NCBI GenBank assembly: GCA_039034035.1 | Contig: JBCCBN010000047.1 | Coordinates: 1-18,595, forward strand | From: UBA5336 sp039034035 | GTDB taxonomy: Bacteria; Pseudomonadota; Alphaproteobacteria; Caulobacterales; Hyphomonadaceae | DNA: 18,595 nucleotides | Direction: 5' to 3' | Shown: positions 8,075 through 15,035 of the stretch, piece after piece | Layout of the letters: every line of letters starts with the position of its first letter | How positions within the stretch are numbered: the first letter of the stretch is position 1 | Translations under genes and position numbers: made by a program | The notes under the pieces: model-generated | Database searches by the model: none | What the model was told of the DNA's origin: nothing | The model's input: only the letters and a program-made list of their open reading frames with translations

Positions 8075-9283
8075 TTAGCTGTAAATCTCGAAGAGACCGG
8101 CTGCGCCCATGCCGCCACCAATGCACATCGTGACGACGCCCCACTTCGCACCCCGGCGTTTGCCCTCCATCAACAGCGAACCGGTGCAACGCGCGCCGGT
8201 CATGCCGAACGGGTGGCCGATGGAAATTGAGCCGCCATTCACGTTGTACTTTTCCGGGTCAATGCCGAGCCGGTCGCGGGAGTAAAGACACTGGCTGGCA
8301 AAGGCCTCGTTCAACTCCCATAAGTCGATATCGTCCACCGAAAGACCGTGCCGCTCGAGCAGGCGCGGCACCGCGAACACTGGGCCGATCCCCATCTCAT
8401 CCGGATCGCAGCCGGCCACGTTGAAGCCGGCAAACCGGCCCAGCGGCTCGATATTCCGGCGCTTGGCCTCGTCGGCCTCCATCACCACCACGGCAGCGGC
8501 ACCATCGGAAAGCTGCGACGCGTTCCCGGCGGTGATGTATTTGCCTTCCTTCACAACCTGTCCGCCCTTGAAAACCGGCTTCAGGCCCGCCAGCGTCTCG
8601 GCAGTTGTGCCGGGGCGGTTGCATTCGTCCCGATCGACGACAACGTCCTGGAACGTCTCCTCTCCCGTTTCCTTGTTCACCAGCTTCATGCGGGTCGCCA
8701 GCGGAACAATCTCTTCCGCCATGTGGCCTTTTTCCTGGAACGCTGCGGTGCGGCGCTGGCTCTCTGCAGAATATTCGTCCTGGTACTCGCGGGATAGGTT
8801 GTACCGGTCGGCCACGATCTCAGCGGTCTCGATCATCGTCATCCAGATCGCCGGCCACTTCTCGCCGAGCACCGGCTCGAAGTAGCGGTGCGTGTTTGCG
8901 TGGCCCGAATGGGAGACCAACGACAGGCTTTCCACGCCGCCGCCCACGGCAACCGGCGCGCCCTCATTGATCACGGTCTGCGATGCATTGGCGATAGCCT
9001 GAAGGCCAGACGAGCAAAACCGGTTGATCGTCGCGCCAGACGTGGTGGAGGGACATCCAGCCCACAGGGCCGCGTTGCGCGCCACATTGTGTCCGGTCGC
9101 ACCTTCGGGTTGAGCCGAGCCCAGGAAGACGTCTTCCACATCACCAGCCTCAATGCCGGCCCGCTCAATGGCGCCCTTGATGGCGTGGCCCGCCATGGTG
9201 ATGCCATGGGTATCGTTCAGCGACCCCCGACCGGTTTTCGCCATGCCCGTACGGGCGTAGGAAACGATGACAGCTTCGCGCAT
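8075..9283 (-). CDS. Thiolase (acetyl-CoA C-acyltransferase / acetyltransferase)
   Basis: A 402-residue thiolase that cleaves 3-ketoacyl-CoA with CoA (beta-oxidation) or condenses acetyl-CoA units. The nucleophile Cys90 sits in NRFCSSGLQA. The second catalytic centre is His357 in SIGHPFGMTGAR, and the acid/base Cys387 in CIGGGMGAAG. The conserved ELNEAFASQ motif is present. The length is normal for the family. The start is well supported by GGAGGA about 9 nt upstream. The annotation between degradative FadA-type and biosynthetic acetoacetyl-CoA type cannot be settled by eye; beginnings like this (REAVIVSYARTGMAK) are usual in alphaproteobacterial acyltransferases of catabolism. It lies 118 bp downstream of the SulP gene on the same strand. 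A palindrome-like sequence at 9353-9368 in that gap may be an operator, which suggests it has its own promoter. Confidence 0.95.
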   Translation of the reverse strand: MREAVIVSYARTGMAKTGRGSLNDTHGITMAGHAIKGAIERAGIEAGDVEDVFLGSAQPEGATGHNVARNAALWAGCPSTTSGATINRFCSSGLQAIANASQTVINEGAPVAVGGGVESLSLVSHSGHANTHRYFEPVLGEKWPAIWMTMIETAEIVADRYNLSREYQDEYSAESQRRTAAFQEKGHMAEEIVPLATRMKLVNKETGEETFQDVVVDRDECNRPGTTAETLAGLKPVFKGGQVVKEGKYITAGNASQLSDGAAAVVVMEADEAKRRNIEPLGRFAGFNVAGCDPDEMGIGPVFAVPRLLERHGLSVDDIDLWELNEAFASQCLYSRDRLGIDPEKYNVNGGSISIGHPFGMTGARCTGSLLMEGKRRGAKWGVVTMCIGGGMGAAGLFEIYS

Positions 9284-9352
9284 TTGTGGAGTCCTCCCAG
9301 GAATGTTTCACGCTTGGCTGAACCCTACAGGCCGCGAGCCACACGCGCTAGG

Positions 9353-9368
9353 GTGACGCTAACGTAAA
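9353..9368 (-). promoter_or_regulatory. Candidate operator upstream of thiolase (LiuR-like motif)
   Basis: On the minus strand the sequence TTTACGTTAGCGTCAC lies 70 bp upstream of the thiolase start. It resembles, at 13 of 16 positions, the TTTACGTTAACGTAAA-type palindrome that I recall for MerR-family regulators of branched-chain amino acid and fatty acid degradation (LiuR). The two half-sites agree at 5 of 8 positions. The consensus is from memory and no regulator gene is in the window, so this is a suggestion only. Confidence 0.35.
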
Positions 9369-9401
9369 GGGCAGGGAAAATCGCAACGTTCGGGACCGAG
9401 C

Positions 9402-11042
9402 TCAATGGCCGGTGCCCAGGATCCCCGTGCGGACACCATAATCGGCGGCGACCTGATAATCCGGATCATCATCGGAATCGACCATCAACTGGCCCGCCCG
9501 CGTCAGCAACATGTGGCAGTCCCGGGTCAGGTGGCGCAAGCGCAGTGTCTTGCCCTGGGCGGCATACTTCCCCGCCAGGTCCTCGATCGCCTGTAACGCA
9601 GATTGGTCGATCACCCGGGAGCGCATGAAGTCGATGATCACGATGTCGGGATCGTTGGCCGGGTCAAAGAGTTCGGCGAACCCATCGGTCGATCCGAAGA
9701 ACAGTGGTCCTTCGATCTCGTACACTTTCGCACCCGGCTCCCGGATACTGTCCCGCTCGATGATGCGCAGCGTCTTGGCATTGTTCCAGGCATACGCCAG
9801 TGCGGAGACAATCACCCCCACCACCACAGCCGTCGCCAGATCGTATTGCACGGTCACCGCCGTCACCAGCAGCATCACGAACGCATCCGTCCGCGGGATC
9901 TTCCGCAGGATGACAAGGCTGCGCCACGCAAACGTACCGATCACCACCATGAACATCACCCCGACAAGTGCTGCCAGCGGGATCTGCTCGATCAGACCGG
10001 AGGCGAACAGGATAAACGCGAGCAGAAATATCGCTGCTGCCACCCCCGACAGCCGTGTCACGCCGCCGGATTTCACATTGATCATCGACTGCCCGATCAT
10101 GGCGCACCCGCCCATGCCGCCGAAAAACCCGGTCACGACATTGGCCGCACCCTGGGCGAGGCACTCCTGGGATGCGCCGCCTCGCTGCCCGGTCATCTCA
10201 CCCACCAGGTTGAGGGTCAGCAGGCTTTCGATCAGGCCGATGGCCGCCAGGATCAGCGCATAGGGCAGGATAATCTGCAGCGTCTCCAGGTTCAGCGGCA
10301 CGACCGGCACGTGGAATGCCGGCAGCCCGCCCTCGATCGACGCCAGATCCCCCACCCGTGGCACATCCAGCCCGAACCCGATGACAATGGCGGCGACGAC
10401 GGCAATCCCGGCCAGCGGCGCTGGCACCGCTTTCGTGACTTTCGGAACGGCCCAGATCACCAACATGGTCAGCGCCGTCAGGGCTAGCATCAGCGCCAGT
10501 GGCCAGCCCGTCATCCACTCCCCGCCTGCCATGCCGTGCCCCGCTGCTTCAGCGGTTCCGGGCACCTGGAACTGCGAGAGCTGCGCCAGGAAGATCACGA
10601 TGGCCAGCCCGTTCACAAAGCCCAGCATGACCGGATGGGGCACCAGCCGGATGAACTTGCCCATCCGAAACGCGCCCGCCAATAGCTGCAGCACACCCAT
10701 CAGTACGACGGTCGCGAACAGATACTCAACGCCATGGTCTGCCACCAGCGCCACCATCACCACCGCCAGCGCTCCGGTGGCGCCTGAGATCATGCCCGGA
10801 CGTCCCCCGAACACGGCCGTAATCAATCCGACAATGAACGCTGCATAGAGCCCCACCAGCGGATGGACGCCCGCCACAAACGCGAACGCCACCGCCTCTG
10901 GCACCAAGGCCAGCGCCACGGTCAGGCCCGCCAGCACTTCGGTCTTTACCCGACCGGGCGTGAAGTCGGTCAGGGCCTCGGCGCCGGTCATGTCTTGAAT
11001 GGAGACGCGTTCAACCAACGCGCCGAGAATGGATTTCGCCAT
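9402..11042 (-). CDS. SulP-family anion transporter with STAS domain
   Basis: A 546-residue inner-membrane transporter of the SulP (SLC26) family, which takes up sulfate, bicarbonate or dicarboxylates. Residues 27-420 carry the multi-helix transmembrane core: VKTEVLAGLTVALALVPEAV, HPLVGLYAAFIVGLI, FGGRPGMISGATGALAVV, LVPHPVMLGFVNGLAIVIFL and GGMGGCAMIGQSMINVKSGG are family signatures. A STAS domain follows from about residue 430 (VYEIEGPLFFGSTDGFAELF, then VIIDFMRSRVIDQSALQAIE), and is expected to face the cytoplasm. The ATG at 11042 is in place ahead of the first helix, but the upstream sequence has only a weak GAGGG. No carbonic anhydrase, sulfate-assimilation or Na+-symport partner gene is nearby, so the substrate is not known. 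It is 241 bp downstream of bfr on the same strand. Confidence 0.95.
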   Translation of the reverse strand: MAKSILGALVERVSIQDMTGAEALTDFTPGRVKTEVLAGLTVALALVPEAVAFAFVAGVHPLVGLYAAFIVGLITAVFGGRPGMISGATGALAVVMVALVADHGVEYLFATVVLMGVLQLLAGAFRMGKFIRLVPHPVMLGFVNGLAIVIFLAQLSQFQVPGTAEAAGHGMAGGEWMTGWPLALMLALTALTMLVIWAVPKVTKAVPAPLAGIAVVAAIVIGFGLDVPRVGDLASIEGGLPAFHVPVVPLNLETLQIILPYALILAAIGLIESLLTLNLVGEMTGQRGGASQECLAQGAANVVTGFFGGMGGCAMIGQSMINVKSGGVTRLSGVAAAIFLLAFILFASGLIEQIPLAALVGVMFMVVIGTFAWRSLVILRKIPRTDAFVMLLVTAVTVQYDLATAVVVGVIVSALAYAWNNAKTLRIIERDSIREPGAKVYEIEGPLFFGSTDGFAELFDPANDPDIVIIDFMRSRVIDQSALQAIEDLAGKYAAQGKTLRLRHLTRDCHMLLTRAGQLMVDSDDDPDYQVAADYGVRTGILGTGH

Positions 11043-11283
11043 GGCGGGGCCCTCGGGCAGGAATCTGGGAAAGAATGCGCCGGGCAGGGCTCGGCGATCC
11101 AGCGCCTCTAGAGGAAGTTCCGGTCAGCGGCCATGGGAAACAACACATCACCGGGGAAGAAAACCCAGATGATCGGATCCGGGCATGCCCCGACCGCCAG
11201 GACCGGGTGACCGACCGCTTGTCAGGCAAAGGGCGGCGACGCCGGGCGCACACACGCCGCGGCAAATCGCACACCAACCTGCG

Positions 11284-11778
11284 TCAGCTCCCGGCAGGCG
11301 GACCCGCATTCGGCGCTGACTGGAGCTGGGTGTAATTCTCGATCCCGATCCGGTCGATCAGCTCGAATTGGGTTTCCAGATAGTCGAGATGCTCTTCCTC
11401 ATTGGCGAGAATCTTCCCGAACAGGTCCCGGCTGACATAGTCATTCACCTTCTCGCTTTGCTTCATGGCGTCGCGCAGCAGCGGAATGGCGTCATGTTCC
11501 AGCGCCAGATCGCATTCAAGGATTTCCTTCACGCTCTCGCCGATGCGCAGCTTGCCGAGATCCTGCAAATTCGGGAGGCCGCCAAGAAACAGGATGCGCT
11601 GGATCAGCCAGTCGGCATGCTCCATCTCCTCGATCGATTCCTTGTACTCATAGTCGCCCAGGATCGACACGCCCCAGTCATGCAGCATGCGAGAATGGAG
11701 AAAATACTGGTTGATCGCCGTCAGTTCGTTCTTCAGCGCCTCGTTCAGGAATTCGAGGACTTTCACGTCGCCTTTCAT
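11284..11778 (-). CDS. bfr: Bacterioferritin
   Basis: A 164-residue bacterioferritin, the subunit of a 24-mer cage that oxidises Fe(II) and stores the ferric mineral. All six di-iron ferroxidase ligands occur at the same numbers as in Escherichia coli Bfr: Glu18, Glu51, His54, Glu94, Glu127 and His130. The heme-binding Met52 is present (EEMEHAD). Conserved stretches include NELTAINQYFLHSRMLHDWG and ILFLGGLPNLQDLGKL. The start is the ATG at 11778 (MKGDVKVLEFLN), which has GGAG 7 nt upstream and matches the family start; a longer frame reaching 11865 is open but reads unlike Bfr. The extra C-terminal residues (QLQSAPNAGPPAGS) form a short Pro/Gly tail. It follows bfd on the same strand after 111 bp, the common arrangement for the storage protein and its release ferredoxin. 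Confidence 0.97.
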   Translation of the reverse strand: MKGDVKVLEFLNEALKNELTAINQYFLHSRMLHDWGVSILGDYEYKESIEEMEHADWLIQRILFLGGLPNLQDLGKLRIGESVKEILECDLALEHDAIPLLRDAMKQSEKVNDYVSRDLFGKILANEEEHLDYLETQFELIDRIGIENYTQLQSAPNAGPPAGS

Positions 11779-11836
11779 GGCCCGTCTCCAAAATCTTCCA
11801 CATCGCGGCAGATAGGCTGATTGGCCGGGCCGTTCA

Positions 11837-11865
11837 ATAAAAATACCAAAAATTTCAAGGGACAA
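11837..11865 (-). promoter_or_regulatory. Possible promoter of bfr
   Basis: Within an AT-rich island upstream of bfr, TTGTCC (11865-11860) is followed after 17 nt by TTTTAT (11842-11837) on the minus strand. This would give bfr its own transcript with a leader of about 50 nt as well as any read-through from bfd. I found no clear Fur-box-like sequence here. Confidence 0.35.
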
Positions 11866-11889
11866 CGCGCCTGCAACGCAGTCGCAGAC

Positions 11890-12090
11890 TTACTCGGCTG
11901 GGACTAAACGGTTTTTCGAAACCGCCCTGTCCAATTCCTCATCGAGAATGTCGGCCATGGCGCACCGGCACTTGCCGCAATTGAAGCTCTGACCATGGAA
12001 TGCCTGGATCGTATCGGGGCACCGCGCGCCCGATTGCACCGCCTCGCGGACGGCGTCTTCATTCAATCGGCGGCAGATGCAAACGATCAT
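11890..12090 (-). CDS. bfd: Bacterioferritin-associated ferredoxin
   Basis: A 66-residue [2Fe-2S] ferredoxin that docks on bacterioferritin and passes electrons to the ferric core so that iron is released. The cluster cysteines Cys4, Cys6, Cys38 and Cys41 match E. coli Bfd exactly (MIVCICRRLNEDAVREAV and FNCGKCRC). I start it at the ATG at 12090; the frame stays open upstream to 12342, but that part does not resemble Bfd. There is no Shine-Dalgarno sequence before this ATG, and the predicted promoter would place the transcription start at or next to the A of the ATG, so the mRNA may be leaderless. A Fur-box-like sequence overlaps the promoter, which fits the iron-repressed expression known for bfd in other bacteria. 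bfr follows 111 bp downstream. Confidence 0.95.
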   Translation of the reverse strand: MIVCICRRLNEDAVREAVQSGARCPDTIQAFHGQSFNCGKCRCAMADILDEELDRAVSKNRLVPAE

Positions 12091-12096
12091 GGGAAG

Positions 12097-12125
12097 ATAG
12101 GACTGAAAATGAGAATAGTTGTCAA
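12097..12125 (-). promoter_or_regulatory. bfd promoter with overlapping Fur-box-like operator
   Basis: On the minus strand a perfect TTGACA (12125-12120) is followed after 17 nt by TCCTAT (12102-12097, a weak -10). On the plus strand GAAAATGAGAATAGTTGTC (12105-12123) matches the classical Fur box GATAATGATAATCATTATC at 14 of 19 positions. The core TGAGAATAGTTGTCA (12110-12124) matches TGATAATNATTATCA at 11 of 14 defined positions. Fur-type binding here would block polymerase. The ATG is 7 nt after the -10, consistent with leaderless translation. Confidence 0.6.
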
Positions 12126-12293
12126 GAGCAAAACTTGACCCCAAAGCCGCGCTCACAACACCGTCTCTTGCAAGCCACTCGCCAATCCTTAGCGACCGAT
12201 AACCGATGCCGCGCAAATTCCAGCGCAGCTTCAAACCCGATATTGACCCCAGTGTGCGAGGATACCGCTTCAAATCACTTCTGATCTGCTGGG

Positions 12294-13679
12294 ATGGGCA
12301 CGCACATGAGCTTCTGGGGCAAAAAGAACGGCAATGTGGCAATGATCTTTGCCCTCGTCCTGGTGCCGGTCGTCGCGATCATCGGTTTCGGCATCGACAC
12401 CAGCCGCCAACACTCAGCCGCACAGCAATTGCAGCAGGCCGTCGATGGGGCCGTCCTTTCCTCGGCCCGAATGATGATCGACACCACGCTCACCCAGACC
12501 GAGCGGGAAGCCCTCGCAACAACGCTGGTGCTCGCAAACTTCGCCGACAAGGACGATGTCACGCTTGAGGCGCCCGTCGTCACCTTCCCCGAACCCAATG
12601 CCATCCGGATTTCGGTGGCGGGGACGATGCCGTCGACCGCAACCAGCGTGATCGGTGTCAGCACGCTCGACATCGCCGCCTCCGCCGGCGCCCGGTTCAC
12701 GTCGCCTTCGGTCATCGAGGCGGCCCTCGTGCTCGATGTGACGGGATCGATGGATGGCGGTCCCATTGCCGACCTGACAACCGCTGCGAAGGCCTTTGTC
12801 GGAGACCTGCTCGATACAAGCCGGCCCGATATCAAGATCGGACTCGTGCCGTTCGCTGAGCATGTGAATGTCGGCATCGGGAACCGCAATGCGGACTGGA
12901 TCGACGTCCCTGCCGATTACAGCACCACCGAGAATGTTTGCACCGACACCGGATGCGTTTGCACCAGCGAAACGACGACAAGCTGGACCCATCACGAGAC
13001 GGGCGCGCCGATGACAGGCACGTCCTGCACGAATTGGGATTGCTCGTCCTCAACCGAGGTCTGTGAAGACGATACCGATACGTTCGAATGGTATGGCTGC
13101 GTGAAATCGCGCGCCAAGCCCTACAACGTTCAGGACACCCGTTGGGACATCGATGCGGATGGCTTCCTTGAGCAGAACCCAGGCGACTGCCCCTCAGACG
13201 CAATCGTTCCCCTCACCAATGTCGAGAACACGCTCGACACCGCCATCGACGGACTGACGGCGAACGGATCGACCTACATTCCCGCCGGCCTTGCCTGGGG
13301 CCAGCGCGTGCTCAGCCCGGACGCCCCCTTCATCGGCGCAATGGATGCCGCGACCTTTGCGTCCAACAATGGCAAGAAACTGCTGGTGCTGATGTCGGAC
13401 GGCGCGAACACACGCTCGCTCAACACCGATGGCAAGCACACGTTGTCAAACGTCGCCGACGCCAATACTGAAACCCTGGCAGCCTGTACCGAAATCAAGA
13501 CTTCCGGCATCGATATCTTCGTGATTGCGTTCAACGTCTCCGACGCCGACACAATCACCATGCTGCAATCATGCGCCACCACTTTCACGCACTATTCTGC
13601 CGTGACCGACCTTGCCAGCCTCACCGCGGCCTTCAAATCGGCAGCGGCATCGGTCGGCGACGTGGTGCTGTTCGACTAG
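12294..13679 (+). CDS. TadG-like protein with von Willebrand factor A domain
   Basis: A 461-residue membrane-anchored, mostly extracytoplasmic protein. Residues 11-36 (KNGNVAMIFALVLVPVVAII and on) are the TadE/TadG-like N-terminal helix typical of Flp pilus assembly proteins. A von Willebrand A domain starts at about 143. Its metal-site residues are recognisable: DVTGSM (Asp148, Thr150, Ser152), Thr327 in NGSTYIPAG, and Asp369 in LMSDGAN. Residues about 210-305 are an insert in the VWA fold with eight cysteines (216, 221, 223, 245, 250, 257, 269, 299) and many acidic and Thr/Ser residues, suggesting disulfides and perhaps a DxDxDG-like metal loop (DIDADG, 285-290). No other tad/cpa pilus genes are nearby, so its role in adhesion or pilus assembly is inferred from family only. 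ATG at 12306 is an alternative start; neither has a good ribosome-binding site. Confidence 0.88.
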   Translation: MGTHMSFWGKKNGNVAMIFALVLVPVVAIIGFGIDTSRQHSAAQQLQQAVDGAVLSSARMMIDTTLTQTEREALATTLVLANFADKDDVTLEAPVVTFPEPNAIRISVAGTMPSTATSVIGVSTLDIAASAGARFTSPSVIEAALVLDVTGSMDGGPIADLTTAAKAFVGDLLDTSRPDIKIGLVPFAEHVNVGIGNRNADWIDVPADYSTTENVCTDTGCVCTSETTTSWTHHETGAPMTGTSCTNWDCSSSTEVCEDDTDTFEWYGCVKSRAKPYNVQDTRWDIDADGFLEQNPGDCPSDAIVPLTNVENTLDTAIDGLTANGSTYIPAGLAWGQRVLSPDAPFIGAMDAATFASNNGKKLLVLMSDGANTRSLNTDGKHTLSNVADANTETLAACTEIKTSGIDIFVIAFNVSDADTITMLQSCATTFTHYSAVTDLASLTAAFKSAAASVGDVVLFD

Positions 13680-13751
13680 TGAGGTTCCGACTTTGGCGGA
13701 AACGCGGTGCAGGCAAGGCGCTCGGCCCTTGTCGCCGGCGCCCGGGCGGGC

Positions 13752-13769
13752 GTTTGGCGACCGCCAAAC
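13752..13769. terminator. Perfect inverted repeat between convergent VWA and dehalogenase genes
   Basis: GTTTGGCG (13752-13759) and CGCCAAAC (13762-13769) are perfect arms two bases apart, giving a 7-bp stem with a GACC loop. The hairpin lies in the 119-bp gap between two convergent stop codons and could end transcription from both sides. No T-run follows in either direction, so a role as terminator is uncertain. Confidence 0.4.
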
Positions 13770-13798
13770 TGCCGTGAGCGCAAACAAACGTTCCCGCG

Positions 13799-14701
13799 CT
13801 AACCCTTGGCAAAAGCCGCCAGCGCGGCCTCCGCAATCGGGCCGCCCCATTCCTGTACGAAATGGCCGCCATCGGCGATTTCCATGGCCGGCGGGCATCC
13901 GCGAATGAGCGACCGCAGGCCCTCCATGCCCTTCGGCCCCAAGACCGGGTCCTGCATGCCGACAGCCATGAAGCTCGGTCCGGACCATTCGGTCGACCAC
14001 CATACCCGCGCTCGTTTTGACACCTCCACGCCGTCCATGTCCGGCGACACCATCACCAATTCGGGGAACCGGCGCACGCCGGCTTTGTGCCGAATATCCG
14101 GAAACGGTGCGCCATAGGCCGCCGCTTCCGCATCGGTGAGGATCGGCGTCCCCCGTTTCATCAGCGCTGCAACGTCCATGTCAGGCTGGCTCCGATTGAA
14201 GGCCTTCCACGCTTCGAACCCAGGTCCCGGGGATTCTCCCACCGCAATCGCTGTATTCATAACGATTAGGCGCGCGAACCGCTCGGGCATGTCCTGCGGT
14301 ATCGTCAGCCCCAACAGCCCGCCCCAGTCCTGGCACACCAAGGTGATATTGGTCAGATCAAGTCGCTCGATCAGTTCGACCATCATCTGGCGATGAAACC
14401 CATAGGTGTAGACCGCATCATCCACCGGCTTGTCGGACTGGCCAAACCCAAGCCAATCCGGCGCGATCACGCGCCCGCCCGCAGCCGTAAAGACGGGGAT
14501 CATCTTCCGGTACAGATAACTCCAACTCGGTTGACCGTGGAGGCAGAGGAATGTGTGCTCGGCGTCGGTGGGGCCTTCATCGAGATAATGAACCCTGAGC
14601 CCTGAATAGCTCGGCAAATCGTCCACATAATTCGGCGCGAAACCATAGCCCGGCAAACCTTCGAACCGGTCGTCTGGTGTCCTGAGTGCTTCGATGGCCA
14701 T
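13799..14701 (-). CDS. Haloalkane dehalogenase, subfamily I (DhlA-like)
   Basis: A 300-residue alpha/beta hydrolase that should hydrolyse carbon-halogen bonds in haloalkanes to alcohol and halide in the cytoplasm. It is closely similar over its length to Xanthobacter DhlA: RTPDDRF, APNYVDDLPSYSGLRVHYLD, the oxyanion region LHGQPSWSYLYRKMIPVF and PDWLGFGQSDKPVD. The nucleophile is Asp125 in CQDWGG, the acid Asp251 in GMQDPVLG and the base His280 in DGGHFVQEWG. Halide-binding Trp126 (next to the nucleophile) and Trp165 (EAWKAFN) are both present. A cap domain lies at about 155-230 and is shorter than the DhlA cap. Asp251 after strand 7 is typical for subfamily I. The ATG at 14701 has AAGGAGG about 9 nt upstream; the longer frame to 14746 is not credible. 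It has a long 5' region with a candidate operator (14783-14799) and a possible attenuator further up. Confidence 0.93.
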   Translation of the reverse strand: MAIEALRTPDDRFEGLPGYGFAPNYVDDLPSYSGLRVHYLDEGPTDAEHTFLCLHGQPSWSYLYRKMIPVFTAAGGRVIAPDWLGFGQSDKPVDDAVYTYGFHRQMMVELIERLDLTNITLVCQDWGGLLGLTIPQDMPERFARLIVMNTAIAVGESPGPGFEAWKAFNRSQPDMDVAALMKRGTPILTDAEAAAYGAPFPDIRHKAGVRRFPELVMVSPDMDGVEVSKRARVWWSTEWSGPSFMAVGMQDPVLGPKGMEGLRSLIRGCPPAMEIADGGHFVQEWGGPIAEAALAAFAKG

Positions 14702-14782
14702 GATGAAAGTCCCTCCTTGGTGCCATGCCGCCTGGGCTCGGGGCATGGTCGGTGTTGATAACCAAACCTAAGCCAAGGCTCC

Positions 14783-14799
14783 GCGGAATCCTATTCCGC
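14783..14799. promoter_or_regulatory. 17-bp inverted repeat, candidate operator upstream of dehalogenase
   Basis: GCGGAAT-CCT-ATTCCGC has perfect 7-bp arms and a 3-bp spacer, 82 bp upstream of the dehalogenase start. The size and symmetry fit a site for a dimeric repressor such as a TetR-type protein. It could alternatively form an RNA hairpin in a long leader. No regulator gene is adjacent. Confidence 0.45.
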
Positions 14800-14958
14800 A
14801 ATCGGCATTGCGCAGCACGCCAGCCAGCGGTCGGTGTGGTCGCGACGAGGGGGTCGGGTTCAGTGTGCGCGAACCGGGCCAGAAGCGCGTACCGTTTGCC
14901 TGCGCCCCCCATTTCCGAGCCGCAAGGTCCAGCTCCGGTTGGCCACGTGCGGCGACGT

Positions 14959-14994
14959 AAAAAAATGGCGCCACCCTTTCGGAGCGCGGCGCCA
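14959..14994 (-). terminator. Intrinsic terminator (hairpin plus U7)
   Basis: On the minus strand TGGCGCC (14994-14988) pairs with GGCGCCA (14972-14966). Inside the loop TCC-GAAA-GGG can form a short inner stem with a GNRA tetraloop. Seven T (14965-14959) follow directly. This is the clearest intrinsic terminator in the window. It does not follow a recognisable minus-strand gene, which is why a small RNA or attenuator is proposed. Confidence 0.75.
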
Positions 14995-15029
14995 AGGAAA
15001 CCGAGGTCTGCAAAGAGGCTTGCAAACAC
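14959..15029 (-). ncRNA. Candidate small RNA (or attenuated leader), about 70 nt
   Basis: Predicted minus-strand transcript starting near 15029 and ending in the U-run at 14965-14959. The 5' part can fold TGCAA (15024-15020) with TTGCA (15013-15009), leaving the loop GCCUCU. A second CCUC lies at 15006-15003. CCUC in loops is an anti-Shine-Dalgarno motif used by several alphaproteobacterial small RNAs. The 3' part is a strong terminator hairpin. The same strand leads, 258 nt later, into the haloalkane dehalogenase, so this could instead be a leader with an attenuator for that gene. I do not recognise it as a known RNA family. Evidence is promoter-plus-terminator structure only. Confidence 0.5.
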
Positions 15030-15035
15030 GAATGT

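Noticed and set aside
11105..11114. CCTCTAGAGG, a perfect 10-bp palindrome upstream of the SulP gene
   Set aside because: A 10-bp palindrome is expected by chance in an 18-kb window, and no promoter or second half-site is evident nearby.
11779..11865. N-terminal extension of bacterioferritin by 29 residues
   Set aside because: The extension is not like any Bfr; the ATG at 11778 has its own ribosome-binding site and gives the canonical MKGD start.
12091..12342. N-terminal extension of Bfd by 84 residues
   Set aside because: It would run through the promoter and Fur-like box and does not resemble a ferredoxin; the 66-residue form aligns exactly with E. coli Bfd.
14577..15029. Minus-strand open frame starting GTG at 15029 (MFASLFADLGFLGAALRKGG...), which could be a leaderless peptide from the candidate small RNA
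   Set aside because: It reads through the terminator hairpin and overlaps the dehalogenase start in another frame, and the later part is Arg/Pro-rich noise. A very short leader peptide is not excluded but nothing supports it.
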